From: Paracoccaceae bacterium
GTDB taxonomy: Bacteria; Pseudomonadota; Alphaproteobacteria; Rhodobacterales; Rhodobacteraceae
Direction of reading: 5' to 3'
DNA length: 32,105 nt
Assembly (NCBI GenBank): GCA_024642725.1
Contig: JAHEAO010000036.1
Location: 1 to 32,105 of the forward strand
Shown piece after piece: positions 8,248 to 16,074 of the stretch. A model generated the notes under the pieces. The model was not told the origin of the DNA. It was given only the letters and a program-made list of their open reading frames with translations, and did no database searches. Every line of letters begins with the position of its first letter. Position 1 is the first letter of the stretch. The translations under genes and the position numbers were made by a program.

Positions 8248-10317
8248 ATGACAACAGAAGCAAACCTTGGCGTCGACATCGGCGGAACTTTCACGGACGT
8301 GGTGCTTGAAGTCGCGGGCGACATGTACTCGACCAAGGTATTGACCACCTATTCGGCCCCGGAGGACGCGATACTCGACGGTCTGGCGCAAGTCTGCACC
8401 AAGGCCGGTATGAAACCGGAGTCGCTGACGCGGATCATCCACGGAACGACCTTGGCGACCAACGCGCTGATCGAGCGGCGCGGGGCGAAGACAGCCTTCG
8501 TCACCACGGAAGGTTTCCGTGACGTGATCGAGATGCGGACCGAAAGCCGGTTCGAGCAATATGACCTGAACCTGCAATTGCCGCTGCCGCTGATCGCCCG
8601 GAACCACCGTTACACGCTACGCGAACGTGTCGATGCCAGTGGCAATGTGCTGATCCCGCTTGAACGGGCCGAGGTCGAGGCGCTGGCGGACCGTCTGACG
8701 GGTTATGACAGCATCGCCGTGGGCCTGTTGCACAGTTATCTCAATCCTGACCACGAACGCATGATCCGCGACGTGCTGGCTGAGCGCGCGCCGGGTGTCA
8801 GCGTTTCGCTGTCGTCGGAAGTGTCGCCGCAGATGCGGGAATACGAGCGCTTCAACACGACATGCGCCAATGCCTACGTGAAGCCGATGATGGAATCCTA
8901 TCTCGGCCGTCTGGCGGAACGACTTGCCGGGGCGGGGGCCGTTTGTCCGATTTTTCTGATGCATTCGGGTGGCGGCATCATCTCGTTGGAAAGTGCTGCG
9001 CAATTTCCTGTCAGGCTTGTCGAAAGCGGTCCCGCCGGGGGCGCAATATTTGCCGCCGATATCGCGCGGCGCCACGGGTTGAGCAACGTCCTGTCCTTCG
9101 ATATGGGCGGCACCACGGCTAAAATCTGCCTGATCCGCGACGGCGCTCCGAAGACGGCCCGGGTCTTCGAGGTCGCCCGGTCCTATCGGTTCAAGAAGGG
9201 ATCCGGCATGCCGATTTCGATCCCCGTCATCGACATGGTCGAGATCGGCGCCGGCGGAGGATCGCTGGCACATGTCGATGCGCTGAACCAGATCCGGGTC
9301 GGACCCGAAAGCGCCGGATCAGAGCCCGGACCGGCCTGCTACCAGCGCGGCGGCACTCGGCCGGCAGTGACGGATGCCGATCTGATGCTTGGCCGGCTTG
9401 ATCCCGCAAATTTCGCGGGCGGGTCGATTCCGCTTGATCCTGCCTTGTCGGCTGCGGCGATCAGCGCGCATCTTGGCGAAAAGCTGGAGATGGACAGTCT
9501 GACCGCTGCGTTCGGGCTGTCAGAGGTGGTTGATGAAAACATGGCCAATGCCGCCCGTGTTCATGCGGTCGAGAACGGCGAAGATCTGGCCGGCTACACG
9601 ATGATTGCCTTCGGTGGGGCGGCGCCGCTGCATGCCGGTCGGCTTTGCGAAAAGCTGGGAATCGAGCGGCTGCTGGTGCCGCCGGGCGCGGGCGTGGGAT
9701 CGGCAATCGGATTCTTGCGGGCCCCGTATTCCTTCGAGGCGACGCGCAGCGTCTACATGCGTCTGGATGCCTTTGACCCGAAAACGGTCAAGATGCTCTT
9801 CGCAGAGTTGCGGGCCGAGGCGGAAGGTTTCGTGCGGTCCTGCGATGCCGATGCGACGGTGCTGGCCGACTACAAGGTCTACATGCGCTACGTGGGTCAG
9901 GGTTGGGAAATCCCGGTGCAGTTGACCGAGGCCGAGGCGCTGGCACCGGATGCCGCCACCTATCTGCGACACTTCGAGGATGCCTATACTACGCTTTTTG
10001 GCCGTACCGTTGCGGGCCTCAGCGTGGAAATCACTGTCTGGGCGGTGAATGCGACGACGCCCGTTGCCGACCCCGTTGCAGTGCCCGGCGCTCCATCGGC
10101 GCACGACGCCAGTCAAACGGGTCGGCGGCAGATGTTCAGCGCCAGCGACAATGCCTTGGTCGACGCGGGCGTGGCCGAACGCCGGTCCTTCCGGGATGGC
10201 GCGCGGATATCCGGCCCCGCTGTCATCACCGAGGACGAAACCACCATCATCCTGCCCAGTGGCTATACGGCCACAGGGCGGGCAGATGGCGTCATCGACA
10301 TCCGGAGGCTGTCATGA
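8248..10317 (+). CDS. hyuA: Hydantoinase/oxoprolinase family subunit A
   Basis: A 689-aa subunit of the ATP-dependent cyclic-amide hydrolase family, which includes N-methylhydantoinase, 5-oxoprolinase, caprolactamase and the related acetone/acetophenone carboxylases. The ASKHA-type ATP-binding motifs are visible: GVDIGGTFTD (residues ~8-17), HGTTLATNALIERRG, and SFDMGGTTAKICL in the middle, followed by GAGGGSLA and GPESAGSEPGPACY. The C-terminal third matches the usual extra domain (CDADA to TEDETT). The start at 8248 is preferred over 8224 because the family N-terminus begins there, although neither has a clear ribosome site. Its stop overlaps the hyuB start (ATGA), indicating translational coupling. 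Substrate is undefined: a lactam, hydantoin or oxoproline is likely. Confidence 0.9.
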   Translation: MTTEANLGVDIGGTFTDVVLEVAGDMYSTKVLTTYSAPEDAILDGLAQVCTKAGMKPESLTRIIHGTTLATNALIERRGAKTAFVTTEGFRDVIEMRTESRFEQYDLNLQLPLPLIARNHRYTLRERVDASGNVLIPLERAEVEALADRLTGYDSIAVGLLHSYLNPDHERMIRDVLAERAPGVSVSLSSEVSPQMREYERFNTTCANAYVKPMMESYLGRLAERLAGAGAVCPIFLMHSGGGIISLESAAQFPVRLVESGPAGGAIFAADIARRHGLSNVLSFDMGGTTAKICLIRDGAPKTARVFEVARSYRFKKGSGMPISIPVIDMVEIGAGGGSLAHVDALNQIRVGPESAGSEPGPACYQRGGTRPAVTDADLMLGRLDPANFAGGSIPLDPALSAAAISAHLGEKLEMDSLTAAFGLSEVVDENMANAARVHAVENGEDLAGYTMIAFGGAAPLHAGRLCEKLGIERLLVPPGAGVGSAIGFLRAPYSFEATRSVYMRLDAFDPKTVKMLFAELRAEAEGFVRSCDADATVLADYKVYMRYVGQGWEIPVQLTEAEALAPDAATYLRHFEDAYTTLFGRTVAGLSVEITVWAVNATTPVADPVAVPGAPSAHDASQTGRRQMFSASDNALVDAGVAERRSFRDGARISGPAVITEDETTIILPSGYTATGRADGVIDIRRLS

Positions 10318-11975
10318 GCAGCGTCGCCAAGCAGATCATGTGGAACCGGCTGATCTCGGTCGTCGAGGAACAGGCGCAGGCCTTGGTGCGCACGGCCTTT
10401 TCCACTTCGGTTCGTGAAGCCGGCGACCTGTCGGCAGGTGTCTATGACGAGAAGGGCCGGATGTTGGCACAGGCCGTGACGGGCACACCGGGCCATGTCA
10501 ACGCGATGGCCGACGCCGTGGCGCATTTCATGCGCGAGATCGGCGTCGGGACCATGGCCGAGGGCGATGTCTATATCACCAACGATCCCTGGATGGGCAC
10601 CGGCCACCTGCATGACATCACCGTGGTCAGCCCGGCCTTTCACGGGGGGCGGCATGTGGGGTTCTTTGGCTGCACCGCGCATGTCGTTGATGTCGGCGGG
10701 CGCGGGTTTGGCGCGGATGGCAATTCGATCTACGAAGAAGGCATTCAAATTCCGATCATGCGGTTCGCGGATGCAGGCAAGGTCGATGAGACTCTGGTCC
10801 GGATGCTGCGGGTCAACACGCGTGAACCGGATCAGCTGATCGGAGACATCTATGCGCTTGCGGCCTGCAACGAGATCGGACAGCGGCGGCTGACGGCGAT
10901 GCTGGAAGAATATGGCGACTCGGATCTAGGCGGCATTGCGGCCTTCATCCTCGAGAATTCGCGTCGGGCGACGCTGGAACGGATTGCCCAGCTGCCACGC
11001 GCCTCGGCCAGTGCCTCGATGCAGATCGACGGGTTTTCAGCGCCGGTCGATCTTTGCGTGAAGCTTGAGATCAAGCCTGATCACATCACCTGTGATTTCG
11101 GCGGCACGAGCGGGCTTGATCCCAAGGGGATCAACGTGCCGATGGTCTATACCAAAGCCTATGCATGCTACGCGCTCAAATGTGCGATTGCGCCGGATAT
11201 TCCCAACAACACGGCGTCGCTGGAGCCGTTCCGGGTCACCGCGCCGGAGGGCAGCATCGTGAATGCCAAGCGGCCCGCGCCGGTGGCGTTGCGCCATGTC
11301 ATCGGCCATCTGATCCCCGACACAGTCTACGGTGCGCTCGACCAAATCCTGCCCGATACGGTTCCTGCGGAAGGCGCGGGGGCGCTTTGCAATTTTCAGG
11401 TTTCATTGCGCCCGACCCGTCAAGGAGGCCGTCGCGCTGAGGTTCTGACGTTCAATTCCGGCGGTTCGGGTGCCCGGCCGACGCTGGACGGGCTTTCCGC
11501 GACAGCTTTTCCGTCCGGCGTGATGACAATGCCCATAGAAGCCACTGAACATACCGGCCCGGTGATCATCTGGCGCAAGGAGCTGCGCCCGGATTCTGGC
11601 GGACCGGGGAGGCATCGCGGTGGTCTTGGGCAATATATGGAAGTTGGCGCGCGCGAGGGTCACGAGTTCGATTTCTCGGCGATGTTCGACCGTGTCCGTC
11701 ACCCGGCACATGGACGAAATGGTGGGCAGAGCGGAGGGGCTACCGAAGTCTCTCTTGACGACGGCACACCGCTTCCTGGCAAAGGGCGGAGCCGTATCGC
11801 TGAAGGCGCGAGGGTAATGTTGGCATTCCCCGGCGGCGGTGGCTATGGCGCTGCGGCGGATCGGGACCGCGCGGCCGTGATCCGGGATGTTCGGCTGGGC
11901 TATGTCTCGGTGGATGCGGCCCGGCGCGATTACGGCTTGAGTGATGCGGAACTCGCTGAGGCTCTGAGGGACTGA
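10314..11975 (+). CDS. hyuB: Hydantoinase/oxoprolinase family subunit B
   Basis: A 553-aa partner of HyuA. The start is fixed by GGAGG five bases upstream and by a 4-base overlap (ATGA) with the hyuA stop; the frame stays open well upstream but only inside hyuA. Family motifs are present: an N-terminal helix with NRLISVVEEQA, TNDPWMGTGHLHDI, CTAHVVDVGG, and a glycine-rich C-terminus (DSGGPGRHRGG, FPGGGGYG). In the family the A subunit activates the cyclic amide with ATP and the B subunit completes ring opening. The stop TGA overlaps the ATG of the FAD oxidoreductase gene, so the two enzymes are probably made together. Length is normal for stand-alone HyuB. Confidence 0.9.
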   Translation: MSSVAKQIMWNRLISVVEEQAQALVRTAFSTSVREAGDLSAGVYDEKGRMLAQAVTGTPGHVNAMADAVAHFMREIGVGTMAEGDVYITNDPWMGTGHLHDITVVSPAFHGGRHVGFFGCTAHVVDVGGRGFGADGNSIYEEGIQIPIMRFADAGKVDETLVRMLRVNTREPDQLIGDIYALAACNEIGQRRLTAMLEEYGDSDLGGIAAFILENSRRATLERIAQLPRASASASMQIDGFSAPVDLCVKLEIKPDHITCDFGGTSGLDPKGINVPMVYTKAYACYALKCAIAPDIPNNTASLEPFRVTAPEGSIVNAKRPAPVALRHVIGHLIPDTVYGALDQILPDTVPAEGAGALCNFQVSLRPTRQGGRRAEVLTFNSGGSGARPTLDGLSATAFPSGVMTMPIEATEHTGPVIIWRKELRPDSGGPGRHRGGLGQYMEVGAREGHEFDFSAMFDRVRHPAHGRNGGQSGGATEVSLDDGTPLPGKGRSRIAEGARVMLAFPGGGGYGAAADRDRAAVIRDVRLGYVSVDAARRDYGLSDAELAEALRD

Positions 11976-13177
11976 TGGTGACCGGCGGCACAGCGGCACA
12001 CGAAAGCTATGATGTCGTCATTATCGGCGGCGCGATGATCGGCTCGTCTATCGCCTGGTGGACCGCCCGGAACCCTGATTTCACCGGTCGCATTTTGGTG
12101 GTAGAGCGCGATCCCAGCTATGAATTCGCATCCACGACACATACGAATTCCTGTATCCGGCAGCAGTTCGGGTCCGAAATCAATATCAAGATATCGCAGT
12201 TCGGCGTAGAATTTATAAAGTCTTTCAAAGACTTCATGGATGACCCTGAAGCACCGAAGATTCGCCTGCATGATTTCGGGTATCTCTACCTTGCCGACAC
12301 GCCCGCCTTTGCCGATGTGCTGACCGCGAACCAGAAAACTCAAGCGGCGCTTGGAGCGGGCACGCGGATCATGACACCCGATGAAATTGCGCGGGAGTGG
12401 CCATTCTATGACCTCGACGGCATTCTGCTTGGGTCGCACAATCCGCTGAACGAAGGCTATTTTGACGGCGGCACGATTTTCGACTGGTTTCGCAAGAAGG
12501 CGCGCGCGCTTGGCGTGGAGTATATCCACAACGAAGTGACCGGCATTGACCGCGAGGGCGGGCGCGTCACCGGTGTGACGCTCGGCTCTGGAGAGCGGAT
12601 AACAGCCGGATATGTCGTCAATGCTTCCGGCCCGCGCGCCAATGTAACGGCGCAGATGGCGGGTCTGCATGTCCCGGTCGAGGCGCGTCGCCGTTACACA
12701 TTCGTCTTCGATGCCGCCGAGCCGTTGCCCAAGGACCTTCCTCTGACAATCGATCCGTCCAGCGTCCATATGCGGACCGATGGCAGGTACTACATGGCTG
12801 GGTGTCCGCCCGATCATGACCCGGCCGTGGCTTTCGACGATTTTGCGATGGATCATTCGGTCTGGGAGGAGAAGGTCTGGCCAGCTATTGCCAACCGTGT
12901 TCCGGCTTTCGAGCGGGTCAAGGTGATCAATTCATGGGTAGGGCACTATGCCTACAACACACTGGACCAAAACGCGATCGTCGGTCCGCATCCCGAGGTG
13001 GGGAATTTCATCTTTGCCAATGGGTTTTCCGGCCATGGTCTTCAGCAATCGCCCGCGATGGGACGCGGCGTGTCAGAACTCATAACTTACGGCAGTTACC
13101 GAAGCCTCGATCTGTCCCCCTTGGGCTATGAGCGGATCGTGGCAAATCGCCCCCTGCTTGAGCGGGCGGTCATCTGA
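11975..13177 (+). CDS. DAO-family FAD-dependent amine oxidoreductase
   Basis: A 400-aa protein of the D-amino-acid oxidase/sarcosine oxidase fold. The N-terminal dinucleotide-binding strand-turn-helix is VVIIGGAMIGSSIAWW (residues ~14-29; the second Gly of GxGxxG is Ala), followed by an acidic strand end VVERD. The C-terminus has the usual FAD-closing motif NFIFANGFSGHGLQQSPAMGR. Family members oxidise C-N bonds of amino acids, N-methyl amino acids or gamma-glutamylputrescine, making an imine that hydrolyses to aldehyde or keto acid. No signal peptide or membrane segment is visible. The start overlaps the hyuB stop (TGATG). Its place after a ring-opening hydrolase suggests it oxidises the amine released by HyuAB or delivered by the operon's importer; this is inference. 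Confidence 0.88.
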   Translation: MVTGGTAAHESYDVVIIGGAMIGSSIAWWTARNPDFTGRILVVERDPSYEFASTTHTNSCIRQQFGSEINIKISQFGVEFIKSFKDFMDDPEAPKIRLHDFGYLYLADTPAFADVLTANQKTQAALGAGTRIMTPDEIAREWPFYDLDGILLGSHNPLNEGYFDGGTIFDWFRKKARALGVEYIHNEVTGIDREGGRVTGVTLGSGERITAGYVVNASGPRANVTAQMAGLHVPVEARRRYTFVFDAAEPLPKDLPLTIDPSSVHMRTDGRYYMAGCPPDHDPAVAFDDFAMDHSVWEEKVWPAIANRVPAFERVKVINSWVGHYAYNTLDQNAIVGPHPEVGNFIFANGFSGHGLQQSPAMGRGVSELITYGSYRSLDLSPLGYERIVANRPLLERAVI

Positions 13178-13188
13178 AGGAGAGAATA

Positions 13189-14025
13189 ATGAAGAAAATC
13201 GTCCTGACCGGGGCATGCGGAAACCTTGGTTCCGCGCTGAGAGAGCCGCTGTCGAAAATGGCCGAGGAATTGGTTTCGACCGATATTGCGGCGGCGCCGG
13301 CAAAGCTCTTGCCGAATGAGACCTATGTCCGGGCCGATCTTGCCGAAATGGATCAGATCGGACCGGTTCTTGAAGGTGCTCAAATGGTTGTACATTTTGG
13401 TGCTATCGTCGATGAGGCTCCGTTCGAGCAACTTCTGGGCCCGAACTATGTCGGTGCGTATAACATCTGGGAGGCCGCGCATCGTCACGGGCTGCGGCGC
13501 GTGGTGTACGCCTCATCGGTCCATGCTGTGGGACTTGAGGCGACGAATGCCGGGGTTGATACAGATACGCCGCACCGTCCCGATACATTCTACGGGCTTG
13601 CCAAGTGCTTCGCCGAAGATCTCGGGCGGATGTACTGGGAGAAACGCGGGCTAGAGGCCGTCTGCCTGCGAATTCTGTCCTGCACGCCAGAACCGCAAAA
13701 TGCGCGGGCGCTGGGGACTTGGCTGTCTTACGGTGATCTGGTGCGCCTGGTGCAGCGTTCGGTCGATACGCCGACTGTGGGGTTTACGGTCGCCTATGGA
13801 GTTTCCGCAAATACCCGGGCGCCGGTCAGCAACCATAAAGTTGGGTTTCTTGGTTACGAGCCGGTGGACAACGCCGAAGATTGGGCGGAGGACTTGTTTG
13901 GAAAGGCCATTGCGCCGGACCCGCAGGACCTTGCGCAGATGCGGCTGGGCGGGCCCTTCGCAAGCGTGCCCCTTGGTGAAAGCGGGCTGGCTGGCATCAA
14001 AAAGATGTCAGAAGGCAAGTCCTAG
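13189..14025 (+). CDS. NAD-dependent epimerase/dehydrogenase, uronate-dehydrogenase-like
   Basis: A 278-aa short-chain/extended dehydrogenase. It has GACGNLG (residues 8-14) for NAD binding, the YASS serine strand (Ser109/110), and the catalytic pair Tyr135-x-x-x-Lys139 (YGLAK). Several stretches closely resemble bacterial uronate dehydrogenase as I remember it: APFEQLLGPN, SCTPEP, a WLS-containing segment, YGVSAN, and KVGFLGYEPVDNAED. Uronate dehydrogenase oxidises galacturonate or glucuronate to the aldarolactone with NAD+. In this amine/amide operon the real substrate may be a different hydroxyacid or a product of the FAD enzyme. AAGGAG lies six bases before the ATG and overlaps the stop of the preceding gene, which supports co-translation. 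It is the last gene of the hyu operon. Confidence 0.82.
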   Translation: MKKIVLTGACGNLGSALREPLSKMAEELVSTDIAAAPAKLLPNETYVRADLAEMDQIGPVLEGAQMVVHFGAIVDEAPFEQLLGPNYVGAYNIWEAAHRHGLRRVVYASSVHAVGLEATNAGVDTDTPHRPDTFYGLAKCFAEDLGRMYWEKRGLEAVCLRILSCTPEPQNARALGTWLSYGDLVRLVQRSVDTPTVGFTVAYGVSANTRAPVSNHKVGFLGYEPVDNAEDWAEDLFGKAIAPDPQDLAQMRLGGPFASVPLGESGLAGIKKMSEGKS

Positions 14026-14125
14026 GCGGCCTTGGTCCAGGGGGAAGATGCCGCCGCTGGGATCATCACGGGCTAAGGCCGAAGTACGACGGGAACGAAG
14101 CCGGCCACTTGATCATTCTCGGGGA

Positions 14126-14147
14126 AACAGCAAAGTGGCTGTTGTTT
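14126..14147. terminator. Weak hairpin after hyu operon
   Basis: AACAGC and GCTGTT form a 6-bp stem around a 6-base loop, followed by GTTTACC. It sits in the 141-bp gap between the dehydrogenase and the acetylpolyamine deacetylase gene, 20 bp before the latter's start. It could end transcripts of the hyu operon weakly or act as a leader structure for the next gene. The stem is short and the T-run poor. Confidence 0.25.
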
Positions 14148-14166
14148 ACCGATGCAGGAACATCCC

Positions 14167-15198
14167 ATGAAAGTCTTTTTTAGTGAAGATCACCGCAAGC
14201 ATTTTCCGCAAGCCGAGTTGAATGGCGGCCAGTTCGTTACTCCTTTTGAGCGGCCGAGCCGGGTAGAATATGTCTTGGCTCGTTTGAAAGAGCAGGGCTT
14301 TGATGACATCGTTGCGCCGGGAAGGCCCGACATGCGAGCAATCCACGCAATGTGCACGCCCGACTATCTGGAGTTCCTTGAAACCGCCTATGCCCAGTGG
14401 AAGGCAGGCGGTTACGGGGGGGAAGTCATCGCTGCGAGTTTTCCCGCGCGCCGGATGCATTTTTCCCGGCCGCCGCGCGAAATAGACGGCAAAGTCGGGT
14501 ATTACGCCCTGTCTTCGGAAACAGCCATCACCGGCGGGACATGGGACGCCTCGCTGTCATCTGCCGCTTCCGCTCAGGCAGCGCAGGCACATGTCGCATC
14601 CGGCGCGCGGTCGGCATTCGCGCTGTGCCGTCCACCGGGACATCACGCTACCGCGGACATGTATGGCGGCTATTGCTTCATCAACAATGCAGCACTGGTG
14701 GCCGAGAAGTTCCGCAGCGATGGCGCTGAACGGGTGGCAATCGTCGACATCGACTTTCACCACGGCAATGGGACTCAGGACATCTTCTACGACCGCGGTG
14801 ACGTCCTTTTCACCTCTCTTCATGGCGCGCCCGAGGATGCGTTTCCCTACTACCTCGGCTTTGAGGATGAAAAGGGAAGCGGGGCGGGTGAAGGCATGAA
14901 TTTCAACTATGCGATGGCACCGGGGACGTCCTATGACCGCTGGTCAGAGGCGCTGGACGATTCGGTCAAGCAGGTCCGAGCATTTGGCGCAGAGGCGCTG
15001 GTCGTTTCACTGGGCGTGGATGCCTACAAGGAGGATCCGATCAGCTTCTTCAAGCTCGATAGCCCTGACTTCATGGATGCCGGTCGCCGGATCGGTAAGC
15101 TGGGACTGCCGACGGTATTTTGTATGGAAGGTGGGTATGCGATCGAGGCTGTAGGGATCAACACCGTCAACGTCCTTGAGGGCTTCGAAGGTGCGTGA
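14167..15198 (+). CDS. Acetylpolyamine amidohydrolase (HDAC-like deacetylase)
   Basis: A 343-aa zinc hydrolase that removes acetyl groups from acetylated putrescine, cadaverine or spermidine. Long stretches resemble the Mycoplana ramosa enzyme (AphA/APAH) as I remember it. Catalytic parts are intact: the His159-His160 pair in RPPGHH, zinc ligands Asp196, His198 (VDIDFHHGNG) and Asp285 (SLGVDAY), and Tyr324 in EGGY. Glu17 and Glu118, and Asp107 in place of Glu, sit where acidic residues choose polyamine substrates. The start at 14167 follows AGGAA seven bases upstream; the in-frame ATG at 14152 has no such site. The end overlaps the next gene by 8 bases. Location next to potABCD supports a polyamine role rather than generic protein deacetylation. 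Confidence 0.93.
   Translation: MKVFFSEDHRKHFPQAELNGGQFVTPFERPSRVEYVLARLKEQGFDDIVAPGRPDMRAIHAMCTPDYLEFLETAYAQWKAGGYGGEVIAASFPARRMHFSRPPREIDGKVGYYALSSETAITGGTWDASLSSAASAQAAQAHVASGARSAFALCRPPGHHATADMYGGYCFINNAALVAEKFRSDGAERVAIVDIDFHHGNGTQDIFYDRGDVLFTSLHGAPEDAFPYYLGFEDEKGSGAGEGMNFNYAMAPGTSYDRWSEALDDSVKQVRAFGAEALVVSLGVDAYKEDPISFFKLDSPDFMDAGRRIGKLGLPTVFCMEGGYAIEAVGINTVNVLEGFEGA
15178..15182 (+). promoter_or_regulatory. RBS that fixes the aguB GTG start
   Basis: GAGGG eight bases before the GTG at 15191, entirely inside the deacetylase gene. An upstream in-frame TTG at 15176 has no such site, so the GTG is preferred. Translation of the two genes is probably coupled. Confidence 0.6.
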
Positions 15199-16060
15199 GG
15201 TCGCGCTGGCGGTCATGCAGTTCGCCTGCGGCAATGATCTGGAAGGAAATGCCGACCTTGCCGAGGTGCTCGTGCGCCGGGCGGCGGCGGAGGGCGGGCA
15301 GGTGATCCTGTTGCAGGAATTGTTCGAGGGACCATATTTTTGCAAGACCCAGCTGCCTCAATATTTCGATTGGGCGAAGCCGTTGGACGGACATCCGTTG
15401 GTCGCGCGTTTTGCGGAATTGGCCCGCGAGCTGGGGGTTGTCCTGCCTGTTTCATTCTTCGAGAAGGCCGGTCCTGCGTATTTCAACTCGGTCGCCATGG
15501 TTGATGCAGATGGCAGTGTTCTGGGTCTTTATCGTAAGAGCCACATACCGCAAGGGCCCGGCTATGAGGAGAAATACTACTTTTCTCCCGGTGACACCGG
15601 TTTCCGGGTCTGGCAGACCGCTTTCGGTCGGATCGGCGTGGGTATCTGCTGGGACCAGTGGTTTCCCGAAGCGGCGCGGGCCATGGCGCTGATGGGGGCC
15701 GAGGTGCTGCTGTACCCGACGGCCATCGGATCAGAACCCCCTGCGCCCGGCTATGACAGCCAGCCGCATTGGGAAATGACCATGCGCGGCCATGCAGCGG
15801 CGAACATCATGCCGGTGGCGGCGTCCAACCGGATTGGTCACGAGGAACAGGACGGCACCGAGGTGGTGTTTTACGGCAGCTCATTTATCGCCGATGCGAC
15901 CGGTCAGGTCGTGACACAGGCGGGGCGCGATGACGAAACGGTGCAGGTCGCACGCTTTGATCTGGATGAAATCGCGAAGCTCCGGCGCAGTTGGGGTCTG
16001 TTCCGTGATCGCAGGACAGACATTTATGGTCCGGTCTTGACGCTGGATGGGCGCGTCTAG
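15191..16060 (+). CDS. aguB: N-carbamoylputrescine amidase-type nitrilase
   Basis: A 289-aa carbon-nitrogen hydrolase. The catalytic triad is clear: Glu43 (LLQELFEGPYF), Lys116 (LYRKSHIP) and Cys153 (GICWDQWFPEA). Surrounding segments (GPGYEEKYYFSPGDTGF, YPTAIGSEP, ASNRIGHEEQDG, FYGSSFI, FRDRR) are those of AguB, which converts N-carbamoylputrescine to putrescine, CO2 and ammonia. The start is a GTG overlapping the deacetylase stop by 8 bases, with GAGGG inside the upstream gene. AguB normally works with agmatine deiminase (AguA), which is not in this window, so another N-carbamoyl amine or a distant AguA must be considered. It converges on the amidase gene, with 14 bp between the stops. Confidence 0.92.
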   Translation: MREVALAVMQFACGNDLEGNADLAEVLVRRAAAEGGQVILLQELFEGPYFCKTQLPQYFDWAKPLDGHPLVARFAELARELGVVLPVSFFEKAGPAYFNSVAMVDADGSVLGLYRKSHIPQGPGYEEKYYFSPGDTGFRVWQTAFGRIGVGICWDQWFPEAARAMALMGAEVLLYPTAIGSEPPAPGYDSQPHWEMTMRGHAAANIMPVAASNRIGHEEQDGTEVVFYGSSFIADATGQVVTQAGRDDETVQVARFDLDEIAKLRRSWGLFRDRRTDIYGPVLTLDGRV

Positions 16061-16074
16061 CCCCGGATCGGGCG

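Noticed and set aside
8248-16060. Complete creatinine route (N-methylhydantoinase, carbamoylsarcosine hydrolase, sarcosine oxidase)
   Set aside because: The order of reaction types is similar, but the nitrilase matches AguB rather than carbamoylsarcosine amidase, and no creatinine deaminase is present. Kept only as an analogy.
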